From Wenzhouxiangella limi (GTDB taxonomy: Bacteria > Pseudomonadota > Gammaproteobacteria > Xanthomonadales > Wenzhouxiangellaceae), in the NCBI RefSeq assembly GCF_010499265.1, contig NZ_JAAGSC010000031.1, forward strand, positions 186,001 to 250,000: a stretch of DNA of 64,000 nt. Reading direction: 5' to 3'. How positions within the stretch are numbered: the stretch's first letter is position 1; each line of letters begins with the position of its first letter. The notes beneath the pieces were generated by a model that saw only the letters and a list, made by a program, of their open reading frames with translations, did not search any database and was not told the DNA's origin. The position numbers were made by a program, and so were the translations under genes. Below are positions 41,030 to 47,885 of this stretch, in pieces.

Positions 41030-43218
41030 GCGCTTGCCTCCTCGGGAATCAGGGTTACGAAATTGCCGCGCATGCCGGTGCTGCCTGCGATCGGGTCGAC
41101 CAGGATCCGGGTGATCAGGCCCTGGTCGTCGGCACCGCGGCCGTTGGCCAGGCTGAGATCAGCCGAGTTGTGGCCGAAACCGTGGGCCATGAACAGCGAG
41201 TCGGGGCGGATGCGTTCGGTGACCCGCACGCGAACGGCGTTGCTTTCTACGCCGTCCTGGTTTTTCAGGCGCACGTACTGGCCGTTGCTGACCTGGAACG
41301 TGCTTGCGGCCACCGGGTGAATCCAGACCGTGTTTTCCGGCATCAGCTCGAACAGCTGCGGGTTGTTGATGGTGCGGCCAAAGGTATGCGCCGGGGCGCG
41401 GCCGTAGTTGAGGTGCAGGAACTCGCCCTCGGGCTTGCTCGGCGGCGGGGTAAACACCGGCAGCGGGTCGTGCCCGAAATCGGCCAGCATCTGCGAGTAC
41501 AGCTCAATCTTGCCGGAGCTGGTGCGGAAGCTGCGGTTCTCGCCGGGGGCGAAGTACTTCGGCGTCTGGCGCGGGAATTTCTTGACCCCGATGCGCCGCA
41601 TTTCTTCAAACGAACTGCCGACCTGGCGCAGCTGCCAGTCCAGCTCTTCGCTGTAGTCGTCCCAGGGGAACCAGTCGCCCAGATCAAGGCGTTCGGCGAT
41701 CTGCTTGGCGATCCACCAGCCGGGCTTGGAGTCGTACTTGGGCTCGAAAGCCGGCACCGACACGGCCAGCGACGGCTCGCGCTCGGGGCTGTTGCGCATG
41801 GGATCCAGGCGCTCCAGGTAGGTGCACTCGGGCAGGATCACGTCGGCGTAGCCGGTGATGCCGTACGGCATGGTGTCGACGACGACGAGCAAGTCGAGAT
41901 CCTGCGAGGCCTGGGCCAGCTTCTCGGTGACCCCGGGAATGGTGTGGCCGAGATTGCTGCTGTAGACGAACCAGCCCTTGAAGTAGGCGTCTTCGCCGAT
42001 CGAGGCGTCGATGAACTTCTGCGAAATGCCGGACGGGGCCACCGGAAAATCGCCCTGCACCTCGTCGCGCCAGTTGGTCGCGGGCGCGGGTGGGTCCGGC
42101 AGCGGGAAGCTGGGGATCGAGACGTTTTCCTGCTCGTAGTAGCCGCCTTCGCGACCCCAGGCGCCGAGCAGCGCGGTGAGGATGGCGATGGCGCGCTCGC
42201 GTTGGGTGTCGTCGCCGTACCAGGTCACGTGACGGCCTGGGTGAACCAGCGTGGCCGGGGCGGCCATGGCCATTTCGCGGGCGGTGGTGCGGATCACGTC
42301 GGGCCGGATACCGGTCTGCCCGTAGGCCCATTCGGGGGTGTAGGGCTGGACGTGAGCCTTGAGTTCATCGAAGCCCGATGCGTAGCGGGCGATGTAGTCG
42401 GCGTCGTAGAGATTTTCGTTGATCAGGACGTTCATCCACGCCAGCATGAGGGCGATATCGGTGCCGGGCTTGATCGGCAGCCAGTGCTTGGACTTGCCGG
42501 CGGCGACCGAGAAGCGCGGGTCGACGGTGATCATGGTGGCGCCCTTGCGCACCGCCTCGATCCAGGTCTGGACCTGGCCGTTGTGCAGGTTCTCGCCCAA
42601 GTGCGAGCCGATCAGCACGATGCAGCGCGAGTTTTCCATATCGGTGCGGTCGGGCGAGCCGACGCCTTCACCGTAGGTCAGGGCAAACGCGACTTCGCGC
42701 GGACCCCGGCACTGGGCGTAAGAGGGCGCCGTGTAGGCCGGCGAGCCGAATGCGCGCAGGGTGCGGCGGAAGAAGTTGCCGCCGGAACCGTGGGAGAACA
42801 GGCACAGGCGGTCCTGGCCGTGCTCTTCCTTGATCTTGTTCATTTTTTCAGCGATGTAATCGAAAGCCTCGTCCCACGACACCGGCTTGAAGCGCTGGCG
42901 CCCGTTTTCGGTCACGCGAAGCATCGGCTGCTTGAGGCGGTCCGGGTCGGTATACATGCCCAGGCCGGCATCGCCGCGGGTGCAGAAGCGACCGTTGGAG
43001 TGCAGATCGTCGGGGTTGCCCTCAATTTTCCAGGGCTGGCCGTTTTCGACCGATACGGTGCCGGCGCAGCGCCAGAAACAGACGTTGCACAAGACCGGCG
43101 TTTGTACCACTTCGCCTTCTCCGGGCAGCGGCCGTGCCTTGCAGCCGGTCAGCGTAAGGGGCGCCATGGCGGCGGCACCGGCCGTTGCGGATAGCTGGAT
43201 GAACTCGCGTCTTTTCAT
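41026..43218 (-). CDS. molybdopterin oxidoreductase catalytic subunit, PsrA/PhsA-like
   Basis: The 730-residue protein has a twin-arginine signal (KRREFIQLS, residues 2-10), so it acts in the periplasm. An N-terminal [4Fe-4S] site is held by Cys44, Cys47, Cys51 and Cys79. Cys170 in SYAQCRGPRE sits where the molybdenum ligand is in the polysulfide and thiosulfate reductase group. A molybdopterin-dinucleotide-binding domain fills the C-terminal 120 residues (HLNYGRAPAHTFGRTINNPQ). Likely substrates are polysulfide, thiosulfate or another sulfur oxyanion; arsenate, tetrathionate and nitrate are less likely from size and context. Surrounding rhodanese genes support sulfur. The complex could run as reductase or as oxidase. 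Confidence 0.88.
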   Translation of the reverse strand: MKRREFIQLSATAGAAAMAPLTLTGCKARPLPGEGEVVQTPVLCNVCFWRCAGTVSVENGQPWKIEGNPDDLHSNGRFCTRGDAGLGMYTDPDRLKQPMLRVTENGRQRFKPVSWDEAFDYIAEKMNKIKEEHGQDRLCLFSHGSGGNFFRRTLRAFGSPAYTAPSYAQCRGPREVAFALTYGEGVGSPDRTDMENSRCIVLIGSHLGENLHNGQVQTWIEAVRKGATMITVDPRFSVAAGKSKHWLPIKPGTDIALMLAWMNVLINENLYDADYIARYASGFDELKAHVQPYTPEWAYGQTGIRPDVIRTTAREMAMAAPATLVHPGRHVTWYGDDTQRERAIAILTALLGAWGREGGYYEQENVSIPSFPLPDPPAPATNWRDEVQGDFPVAPSGISQKFIDASIGEDAYFKGWFVYSSNLGHTIPGVTEKLAQASQDLDLLVVVDTMPYGITGYADVILPECTYLERLDPMRNSPEREPSLAVSVPAFEPKYDSKPGWWIAKQIAERLDLGDWFPWDDYSEELDWQLRQVGSSFEEMRRIGVKKFPRQTPKYFAPGENRSFRTSSGKIELYSQMLADFGHDPLPVFTPPPSKPEGEFLHLNYGRAPAHTFGRTINNPQLFELMPENTVWIHPVAASTFQVSNGQYVRLKNQDGVESNAVRVRVTERIRPDSLFMAHGFGHNSADLSLANGRGADDQGLITRILVDPIAGSTGMRGNFVTLIPEEASA

Positions 43219-43250
43219 GGGGACTCTCAGGTGTTTCGTGTTGCGGAAGG

Positions 43251-43278
43251 ATCGGCGGGGCAGCGTGGCCCCGCCGAT
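43251..43278 (-). promoter_or_regulatory. stem-loop between the triple-rhodanese gene and the psrA-like gene
   Basis: ATCGGCGGGGC (43251-43261) pairs perfectly with GCCCCGCCGAT (43268-43278) over a six-base loop. No T-tract follows on the minus strand, so it is more likely an mRNA processing or stability element, which can set different protein levels, than a terminator. Confidence 0.6.
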
Positions 43279-43290
43279 GCTGCGGGTCGG

Positions 43291-44616
43291 CTACAGAATC
43301 TCGTAGTCGCCGTCGGAGTCGATTTCAACTTCCTCGTTCAGGAAGCTGGCCTCGAAGCCTTCATCGTTGAGGACCTGGTAGGCCATCTGGGCGCGTACGC
43401 CCGTGGAGCAGTGGACGATGACGGGCTTGTCCTTGCTCAACTGGCCGAGCTGGTCTTCCAGGTTGTCCAGGCCGATGTGAACCGCGCCGGGAATCATGCC
43501 GGCTGCGACTTCCTCGTCGGAACGCACATCGAGAATCTGGACCTCATCGGTCGGGAACGACATGGCCGCGAACTCGGCCGGCTTGATGGCGCCGGGGGCG
43601 AGCTGGCGCTCGTAGTTGATCGACAGCGACAGGCCGTTGCTTTCGGTCGGCAGGTCAGCCGAGGTCCAGCCGTCGAAGCCGTCCTTGATCACGCTCACGC
43701 CGCTGTAGCCCCAGCTGCGCAGTTCCTTGAACGCGGTCAGCAGGTCCTGGTCAACGTGGCTGTCGGCGTACAGGATGATCGGCGCCTTCTTGTCGGCCAC
43801 GCCGGGCAGGCGGGCAGGCTGCTGCTGGTCGATGAAGCGCTGGGTCATGGCCTGGAAGGTCGAGGCCTCCATGGAAACAGCCGTTGGGATGTGTTCCATG
43901 TTCGCGATCGCCGGGCTGCGGGTGTCGATCACCACGTGGCCCGGGTTCAGGCGCTCGGCCAGCCACTCGGGGTCGGTGTGCATCGGCAGCTGCTTTTTTT
44001 TCCAGGTCGGGGCGCCGTCCTGGTAGCCCTTGACGTTGGTGTAGCCGGCTTCGATGGCGATGTCGACGGCCTGGCCGGTGTACGGGCAGGTCGGTCCGCC
44101 GCAGTAGAAGATCACCAGCTCGGACTTGTCTTCCGGCAGCACACCCAGCACGGCATCCGCGCCGTCGCCGGGAAAGGCGTTAATCGAAGACGGGATGGTC
44201 GCGGCGAGGAAGCGGCGAGCCGGGCGCGTATCGACCAGCAGGTAGGGTGCATCGGCGGTCATGATGGCCAATAGTTCATCGGTGTCGATTTCGACGCCAT
44301 CGGGCAGGCCGAAAACGATCTTTTCGATCGTGCTGGCCGGGCTGCCGGGGACGTAGGTAACTTCCAGCAGTTCGTTGCCGCCGACATCGGCGATGCCGTC
44401 GGCGCCGAGGAACTGGGTGTCGGAATCGAAGCGCACGACCACCGGGTCCTGACCGCTGACGTTGAGCTGGATGGTCTCGGCCTTGCGCGAGATATCCATG
44501 ACCCGGCCCTTGACGGTTTCAGTGTCCTGCGCCAGAGCGCTGAAGGGGGCGAGGAAGGCAAGCAGCAGGCCGATTCGACCCAGGTTGCCTAAAGTGTTGA
44601 AGAATTTGGACTTCAT
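43291..44616 (-). CDS. exported triple-rhodanese-domain protein
   Basis: The 441-residue product has a signal peptide (residues 1-30, ending ALAQ) and a small beta-rich domain to about residue 105 (VKGRVMDISRKAETIQLNV). Three rhodanese domains follow. Domain 1 (about 115-215) has Cys172 and Cys177 in FYCGGPTCPYT. Domain 2 (about 220-325) has LYADSH and no cysteine. Domain 3 (about 345-435) has Cys403 in HCSTGVRAQ. It probably accepts and relays sulfane sulfur in the periplasm, feeding the adjacent molybdenum complex. The ATG at 44616 has GGAG upstream. An FNR-like site and -10 lie about 140-180 bases upstream. Confidence 0.85.
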   Translation of the reverse strand: MKSKFFNTLGNLGRIGLLLAFLAPFSALAQDTETVKGRVMDISRKAETIQLNVSGQDPVVVRFDSDTQFLGADGIADVGGNELLEVTYVPGSPASTIEKIVFGLPDGVEIDTDELLAIMTADAPYLLVDTRPARRFLAATIPSSINAFPGDGADAVLGVLPEDKSELVIFYCGGPTCPYTGQAVDIAIEAGYTNVKGYQDGAPTWKKKQLPMHTDPEWLAERLNPGHVVIDTRSPAIANMEHIPTAVSMEASTFQAMTQRFIDQQQPARLPGVADKKAPIILYADSHVDQDLLTAFKELRSWGYSGVSVIKDGFDGWTSADLPTESNGLSLSINYERQLAPGAIKPAEFAAMSFPTDEVQILDVRSDEEVAAGMIPGAVHIGLDNLEDQLGQLSKDKPVIVHCSTGVRAQMAYQVLNDEGFEASFLNEEVEIDSDGDYEIL

Positions 44617-44756
44617 GTTCAAGTACTCCTTGATCTCTTCGTTGTAGTGAGTCTTTACCCGTATGGCCTGCAGTTCCAAGGCTTTGATCCGATTCGCTTG
44701 ATCTGCAGTCCCTGCATGAGCCTGACGGGTGCGGTCACCCTCAATCTCATGGCAGC

Positions 44757-44798
44757 ATCCTATGCATCTCCGGATTGGAAGTAATTGACGTGCATCAA
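44757..44798 (-). promoter_or_regulatory. FNR-like site and -10 upstream of the triple-rhodanese gene
   Basis: TTGAC-GTGC-ATCAA at 44785-44798 differs from the FNR consensus at one base. On the minus strand TAGGAT (44762-44757) has its centre exactly 32 bases from the site centre, as in the SQR promoter. The predicted start is at about 44750. The same site could also serve the plus-strand aminotransferase. Confidence 0.65.
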
Positions 44799-44826
44799 AG
44801 AGCGCTTAATTAGACCGTTCTATTTC

Positions 44827-44867
44827 CTTTTCACGACCCCGTCGGGAGCGCTTCGGGTCGTGAAAAG
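44827..44867 (+). promoter_or_regulatory. 13-bp perfect stem-loop in the aminotransferase leader
   Basis: CTTTTCACGACCC (44827-44839) pairs with GGGTCGTGAAAAG (44855-44867) over a 15-base loop. It ends eight bases before the aminotransferase ATG at 44875. It lacks a T-tract and could mask the ribosome binding region (GAAAAG is within the stem), so a translational control role is possible. Confidence 0.55.
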
Positions 44868-44874
44868 CACTACC

Positions 44875-46290
44875 ATGAGGTCTGCCGTATCTACTCATTG
44901 GGAGTCTTGCAACTTGAACGCCTCACTTGAACAACAGGACCTGGACCATCTTTTTCATCCGTGCACCGATCTGGCGGGGCACTCCCGCGCCGGTCCGCTG
45001 ATCTGGTCGCGCGGTGAGGGTGTGTATGTTTACGACAGCGCCGGCAAGCAGTATCTGGAGGGCATGGCCGGTCTGTGGTGCACCGCGCTGGGCTATGGCG
45101 AAAAGGAACTGGCGCGGGTGGCGGCCGAGCAGATGGAGACCTTTTGCTACGGGCCGCTGTTTGCCGGCAAGAGCAATGAGCCATCGATTCGGCTGGCCGC
45201 GAAGCTGTCTGAATGGGTGCCGATCGACGGCGCGCGCTTCCTGTTCGGATGTTCCGGCTCCGACGCCAACGATGCCCAGGTCAAGCTGGTGCGCTACTAC
45301 TTCCACGCCATCGGCAAACCCGGCAAGCGCAAGATTCTCTCGCGCGGCAACGCCTACCACGGCGTGACCGTGGCGACCGCGGCACTGACCGGGCTGCCCG
45401 CTTTCCACAAGCATTTCGGTCTGGCCATGGACGAGGTCATCCACCTGACCTCGCCGCATTTCTATCGCCAGGGCCGGCCGGGCGAAAGCGAGTCCGAGTT
45501 CGTCGAGCGCCTGGGTCAGGAACTCGAGCAGGTGATCGAGCGCGAAGGCGCCGACAACATCGCCGCGTTTTTCGCCGAACCGCTGATGGGCGCCGGTGGG
45601 GTGATTTTGCCGCCGGAAGGCTATTTTCAGCGCATCCAGCCTTTGCTGGAAGCCAACGACATCCTGCTGGTCGACGACGAGGTGGTGTGCGCATTCGGCC
45701 GCACCGGCCAGGCCTTTGGCTGCCAGACCTACGGCATGCGCCCGGCCACCATGACCATGGCCAAGGCGCTGTCGTCGGCCTACGTGCCGATTTCAGCCGT
45801 GGCGGTGCCGCCGTTCATGTACGAGCCGATCGAGAAAGCCGCCGGCGAGGTGGGGATTTTCGGCCACGGCCTGACCTATTCCGGCCACCCGGTCGCGGCC
45901 GCGGTGGCGGTGCGCAACCTGGAACTGATGGAAGAGCGCGGGCTGATCAACCATGCCGCGGCGATGGCGCCGGCCTTTCAGGGCGCGCTGCAGCGACTGG
46001 CCGACCATCCGCTGGTCGGCCATCAGCGCGGCATTGGTCTGATCGGCGGGCTGGAGCTGGTCGCCGACAAGGAAAGCCGCCAGTCCTTTCCCGCGGCCGA
46101 GAAGATGGCGTTTCGGGTCGCCGCCGCCTGCCTGGAGGAAGGGCTGGTGGTGCGCGCCCTGCCGGGCGATATCGTTGCCGTGTGCCCGCCGTTGATCATC
46201 GATCCGGCCCAGATCGAGGAGCTGGCCGGCAAGCTGGAGCGTGGTCTGGACCGGGCGCTGAAGTCCGTTCAGGCGACCCGGTCGGCGTAG
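44875..46290 (+). CDS. class III (omega-amino acid/polyamine-type) aminotransferase
   Basis: The protein is about 471 residues from the ATG at 44875; a TTG at about 44915, preceded by GGGAG, would give a shorter form. It matches SpuC-type class III transaminases: EGVYVYDSAGKQYLEGMAG, LWCTALGYGEKELARV, FLFGCSGSDANDAQVKLVRY, AYHGVTVATAALTG, DDEVVCAFGRTG, and the PLP lysine in MTMAKALSSAYVPISA. It should transfer an amino group from a polyamine, beta-alanine or similar donor to pyruvate or another keto acid. It overlaps the convergent GNAT gene by 22 bases. The FNR-like site and stem-loop upstream suggest controlled expression. Confidence 0.9.
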   Translation: MRSAVSTHWESCNLNASLEQQDLDHLFHPCTDLAGHSRAGPLIWSRGEGVYVYDSAGKQYLEGMAGLWCTALGYGEKELARVAAEQMETFCYGPLFAGKSNEPSIRLAAKLSEWVPIDGARFLFGCSGSDANDAQVKLVRYYFHAIGKPGKRKILSRGNAYHGVTVATAALTGLPAFHKHFGLAMDEVIHLTSPHFYRQGRPGESESEFVERLGQELEQVIEREGADNIAAFFAEPLMGAGGVILPPEGYFQRIQPLLEANDILLVDDEVVCAFGRTGQAFGCQTYGMRPATMTMAKALSSAYVPISAVAVPPFMYEPIEKAAGEVGIFGHGLTYSGHPVAAAVAVRNLELMEERGLINHAAAMAPAFQGALQRLADHPLVGHQRGIGLIGGLELVADKESRQSFPAAEKMAFRVAAACLEEGLVVRALPGDIVAVCPPLIIDPAQIEELAGKLERGLDRALKSVQATRSA

Positions 46291-46544
46291 TCGGGGTGGC
46301 GCTTGATCCAGGTGGCCACGTAGGGGCAGGCGGGGCGCACCGATAAGTCCTGGGCGCGCGCCCAGTCCAGGGCGTGGCGCGTGAGACGGCCGGCGATGCC
46401 GCGCCCGCCCACGGCGTCGGGGACCCGCACACTGTCGAAGCTGACGATGTCGTCATCGAAGCTGTAGTGCAGTTCGCAAGCGTGGTCTTCGACGATGGTC
46501 CGGAAGAGCCGCTGGTCGCTTAAGTGGTTGATGGGTTCGCTCAT
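46269..46544 (-). CDS. short GNAT-family N-acetyltransferase-like protein (COG2388-type)
   Basis: The 91-residue product is a minimal GNAT fold. It has the acetyl-CoA-binding motif SVRVPDAVGGRGIAGRLTRH (residues about 37-56), with the Q/RxxGxG/A-type loop, and the C-terminal PACPYVATWIKRHPDYADRV typical of the short YjdJ/Gtn-like group. Substrates of this group are mostly unknown. The ATG at 46544 lies 25 bases upstream of the serA stop direction. Its 3' end overlaps the aminotransferase gene. It may be cotranscribed after serA. Confidence 0.78.
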   Translation of the reverse strand: MSEPINHLSDQRLFRTIVEDHACELHYSFDDDIVSFDSVRVPDAVGGRGIAGRLTRHALDWARAQDLSVRPACPYVATWIKRHPDYADRVA

Positions 46545-46569
46545 GACATTGGCCTCGGGCTGTAGCGGA

Positions 46570-47805
46570 TCAATAAAGAAAGCGGGTGCGCAGCGTGGCC
46601 GGAATGGCGTCGAGTTCGCGGACCAGCGCGGGGGCGTCGTCGGTTTCCAGGTCCATGACCACGTAACCGACGTCGGGCAGGGTCTGCAGGTACTGGGCCG
46701 CGATGTTGACCGAGGCCTTCGAGATCACGCTGTTGACGGCCTGCAGCACGCCCGGCTCGTTGCGGTGGATATGCATGATGCGCCGGGCGCTGGCGTGATC
46801 GGGCAGGCTGACTTCGGGGAAGTTGACAGCGCCCATGGTCGAGCCGTTGTCGGAGTAACGGACCAGCTTGGTGGCCACGTCCAGGGCGATGTTTTCCTGG
46901 GCCTCTTCGGTGCTGCCGCCGATATGGGGCGTGAGCAGAACGTTGTCCATGCCGCGCAGTTCGGATTCGAAGGACTCGTCGTTGCCCTTGGGCTCGACCG
47001 GGAAAACGTCGATCGCGGCCCCGGCCAGGTGTCCGCCGCGCAGCGCGTCGGCCAGGGCCGGGATATCGACGATGCGGCCGCGTGCGGCGTTGATCAGGTA
47101 AGCGCCGGCCTGCATCTGCTCAAGGGCCTGCGCGTCGATCATGTTGCGGGTCAGCTCGGTGTCGGGCACGTGGACGGTGACGACGTCGGACCGCGCCAGA
47201 ACATCGGACATGGTGTTCACCGGCTCGGCGTTGCCCAGCGGCAGCTTGGCGGCGATATCGTAGTAAATCACCCGCATCCCCAGACCCTCGGCGAGTATGC
47301 CCAGCTGCGACCCGATATGTCCGTAGCCCAGGATGCCCAGCGTCTTGCCGCGCACCTCGTGCGATCCGCGTGCGCTCTTGAGCCATTCGCCGCGATGAGC
47401 GGCCGCGTTGCGCGCCGGGATGCCGCGCAGCAGCATGACGATCTCGGCCAGCACCAGTTCGGCGACCGAACGGGTATTGGCGTACGGGGCGTTGAAGACC
47501 GGGATGCCGCGCCGGCGCGCCTCGGTCAGGTCGACCTGGTCGGTGCCGATGCAGAAACAGCCGATGGCGGTCAGTTTGCGCGCCCGATCCAGCAACTGGC
47601 TCGTGACCTGCGTGCGGGAGCGAATGCCGAGAAAATGCACGTCTTCGACCATGTCGAGCAGTTGCTCAGGCGGCGGCGCCTTGGGCTCGGTTGCAATCGT
47701 TTCGTAGCCCTGGCGCCGGATCTCATCGAGTCCTCGCGCATGGACGCCCTCGAGCATGAGAAACTTGATCTTGTTCTTGGCCAGAGAATGGTGTCTGGTC
47801 GTCAT
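46570..47805 (-). CDS. serA: D-3-phosphoglycerate dehydrogenase with ACT domain
   Basis: SerA begins serine synthesis by oxidising 3-phosphoglycerate to 3-phosphohydroxypyruvate with NAD. The 411-residue protein has a substrate-binding lobe, the nucleotide-binding motif LGILGYGHIGSQLGILAEGL and the catalytic arginine, glutamate and histidine regions (NAARGRIVDIPAL; LLTPHIGGSTEEAQENI). A C-terminal ACT domain (about residue 335 on; ASARRIMHIHRNEPGVLQAV) senses serine. Length equals E. coli SerA (410). The ATG at 47805 is used. It is divergent from the D-2-hydroxyglutarate dehydrogenase-like gene by 80 bases, a meaningful pairing because SerA can also reduce 2-oxoglutarate. Confidence 0.96.
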   Translation of the reverse strand: MTTRHHSLAKNKIKFLMLEGVHARGLDEIRRQGYETIATEPKAPPPEQLLDMVEDVHFLGIRSRTQVTSQLLDRARKLTAIGCFCIGTDQVDLTEARRRGIPVFNAPYANTRSVAELVLAEIVMLLRGIPARNAAAHRGEWLKSARGSHEVRGKTLGILGYGHIGSQLGILAEGLGMRVIYYDIAAKLPLGNAEPVNTMSDVLARSDVVTVHVPDTELTRNMIDAQALEQMQAGAYLINAARGRIVDIPALADALRGGHLAGAAIDVFPVEPKGNDESFESELRGMDNVLLTPHIGGSTEEAQENIALDVATKLVRYSDNGSTMGAVNFPEVSLPDHASARRIMHIHRNEPGVLQAVNSVISKASVNIAAQYLQTLPDVGYVVMDLETDDAPALVRELDAIPATLRTRFLY

Positions 47806-47885
47806 GAGTGCATCCTGTGGTGAAAGTCGGCGTGCTGGTTCCAGTGCTCGATTATCGCAGGATCAAAGCTGCGGCATTTTGAACG

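Noticed and set aside
41170-43194. Plus-strand frame of 674 codons opposite the psrA-like gene
   Set aside because: It has no start context or motifs; the minus strand has a Tat signal and an Fe-S cysteine pattern.
43219-43290. Stem-loop after the triple-rhodanese gene read as a transcription terminator
   Set aside because: The minus-strand sequence after the stem lacks a T-run, so it is listed as an mRNA element instead.
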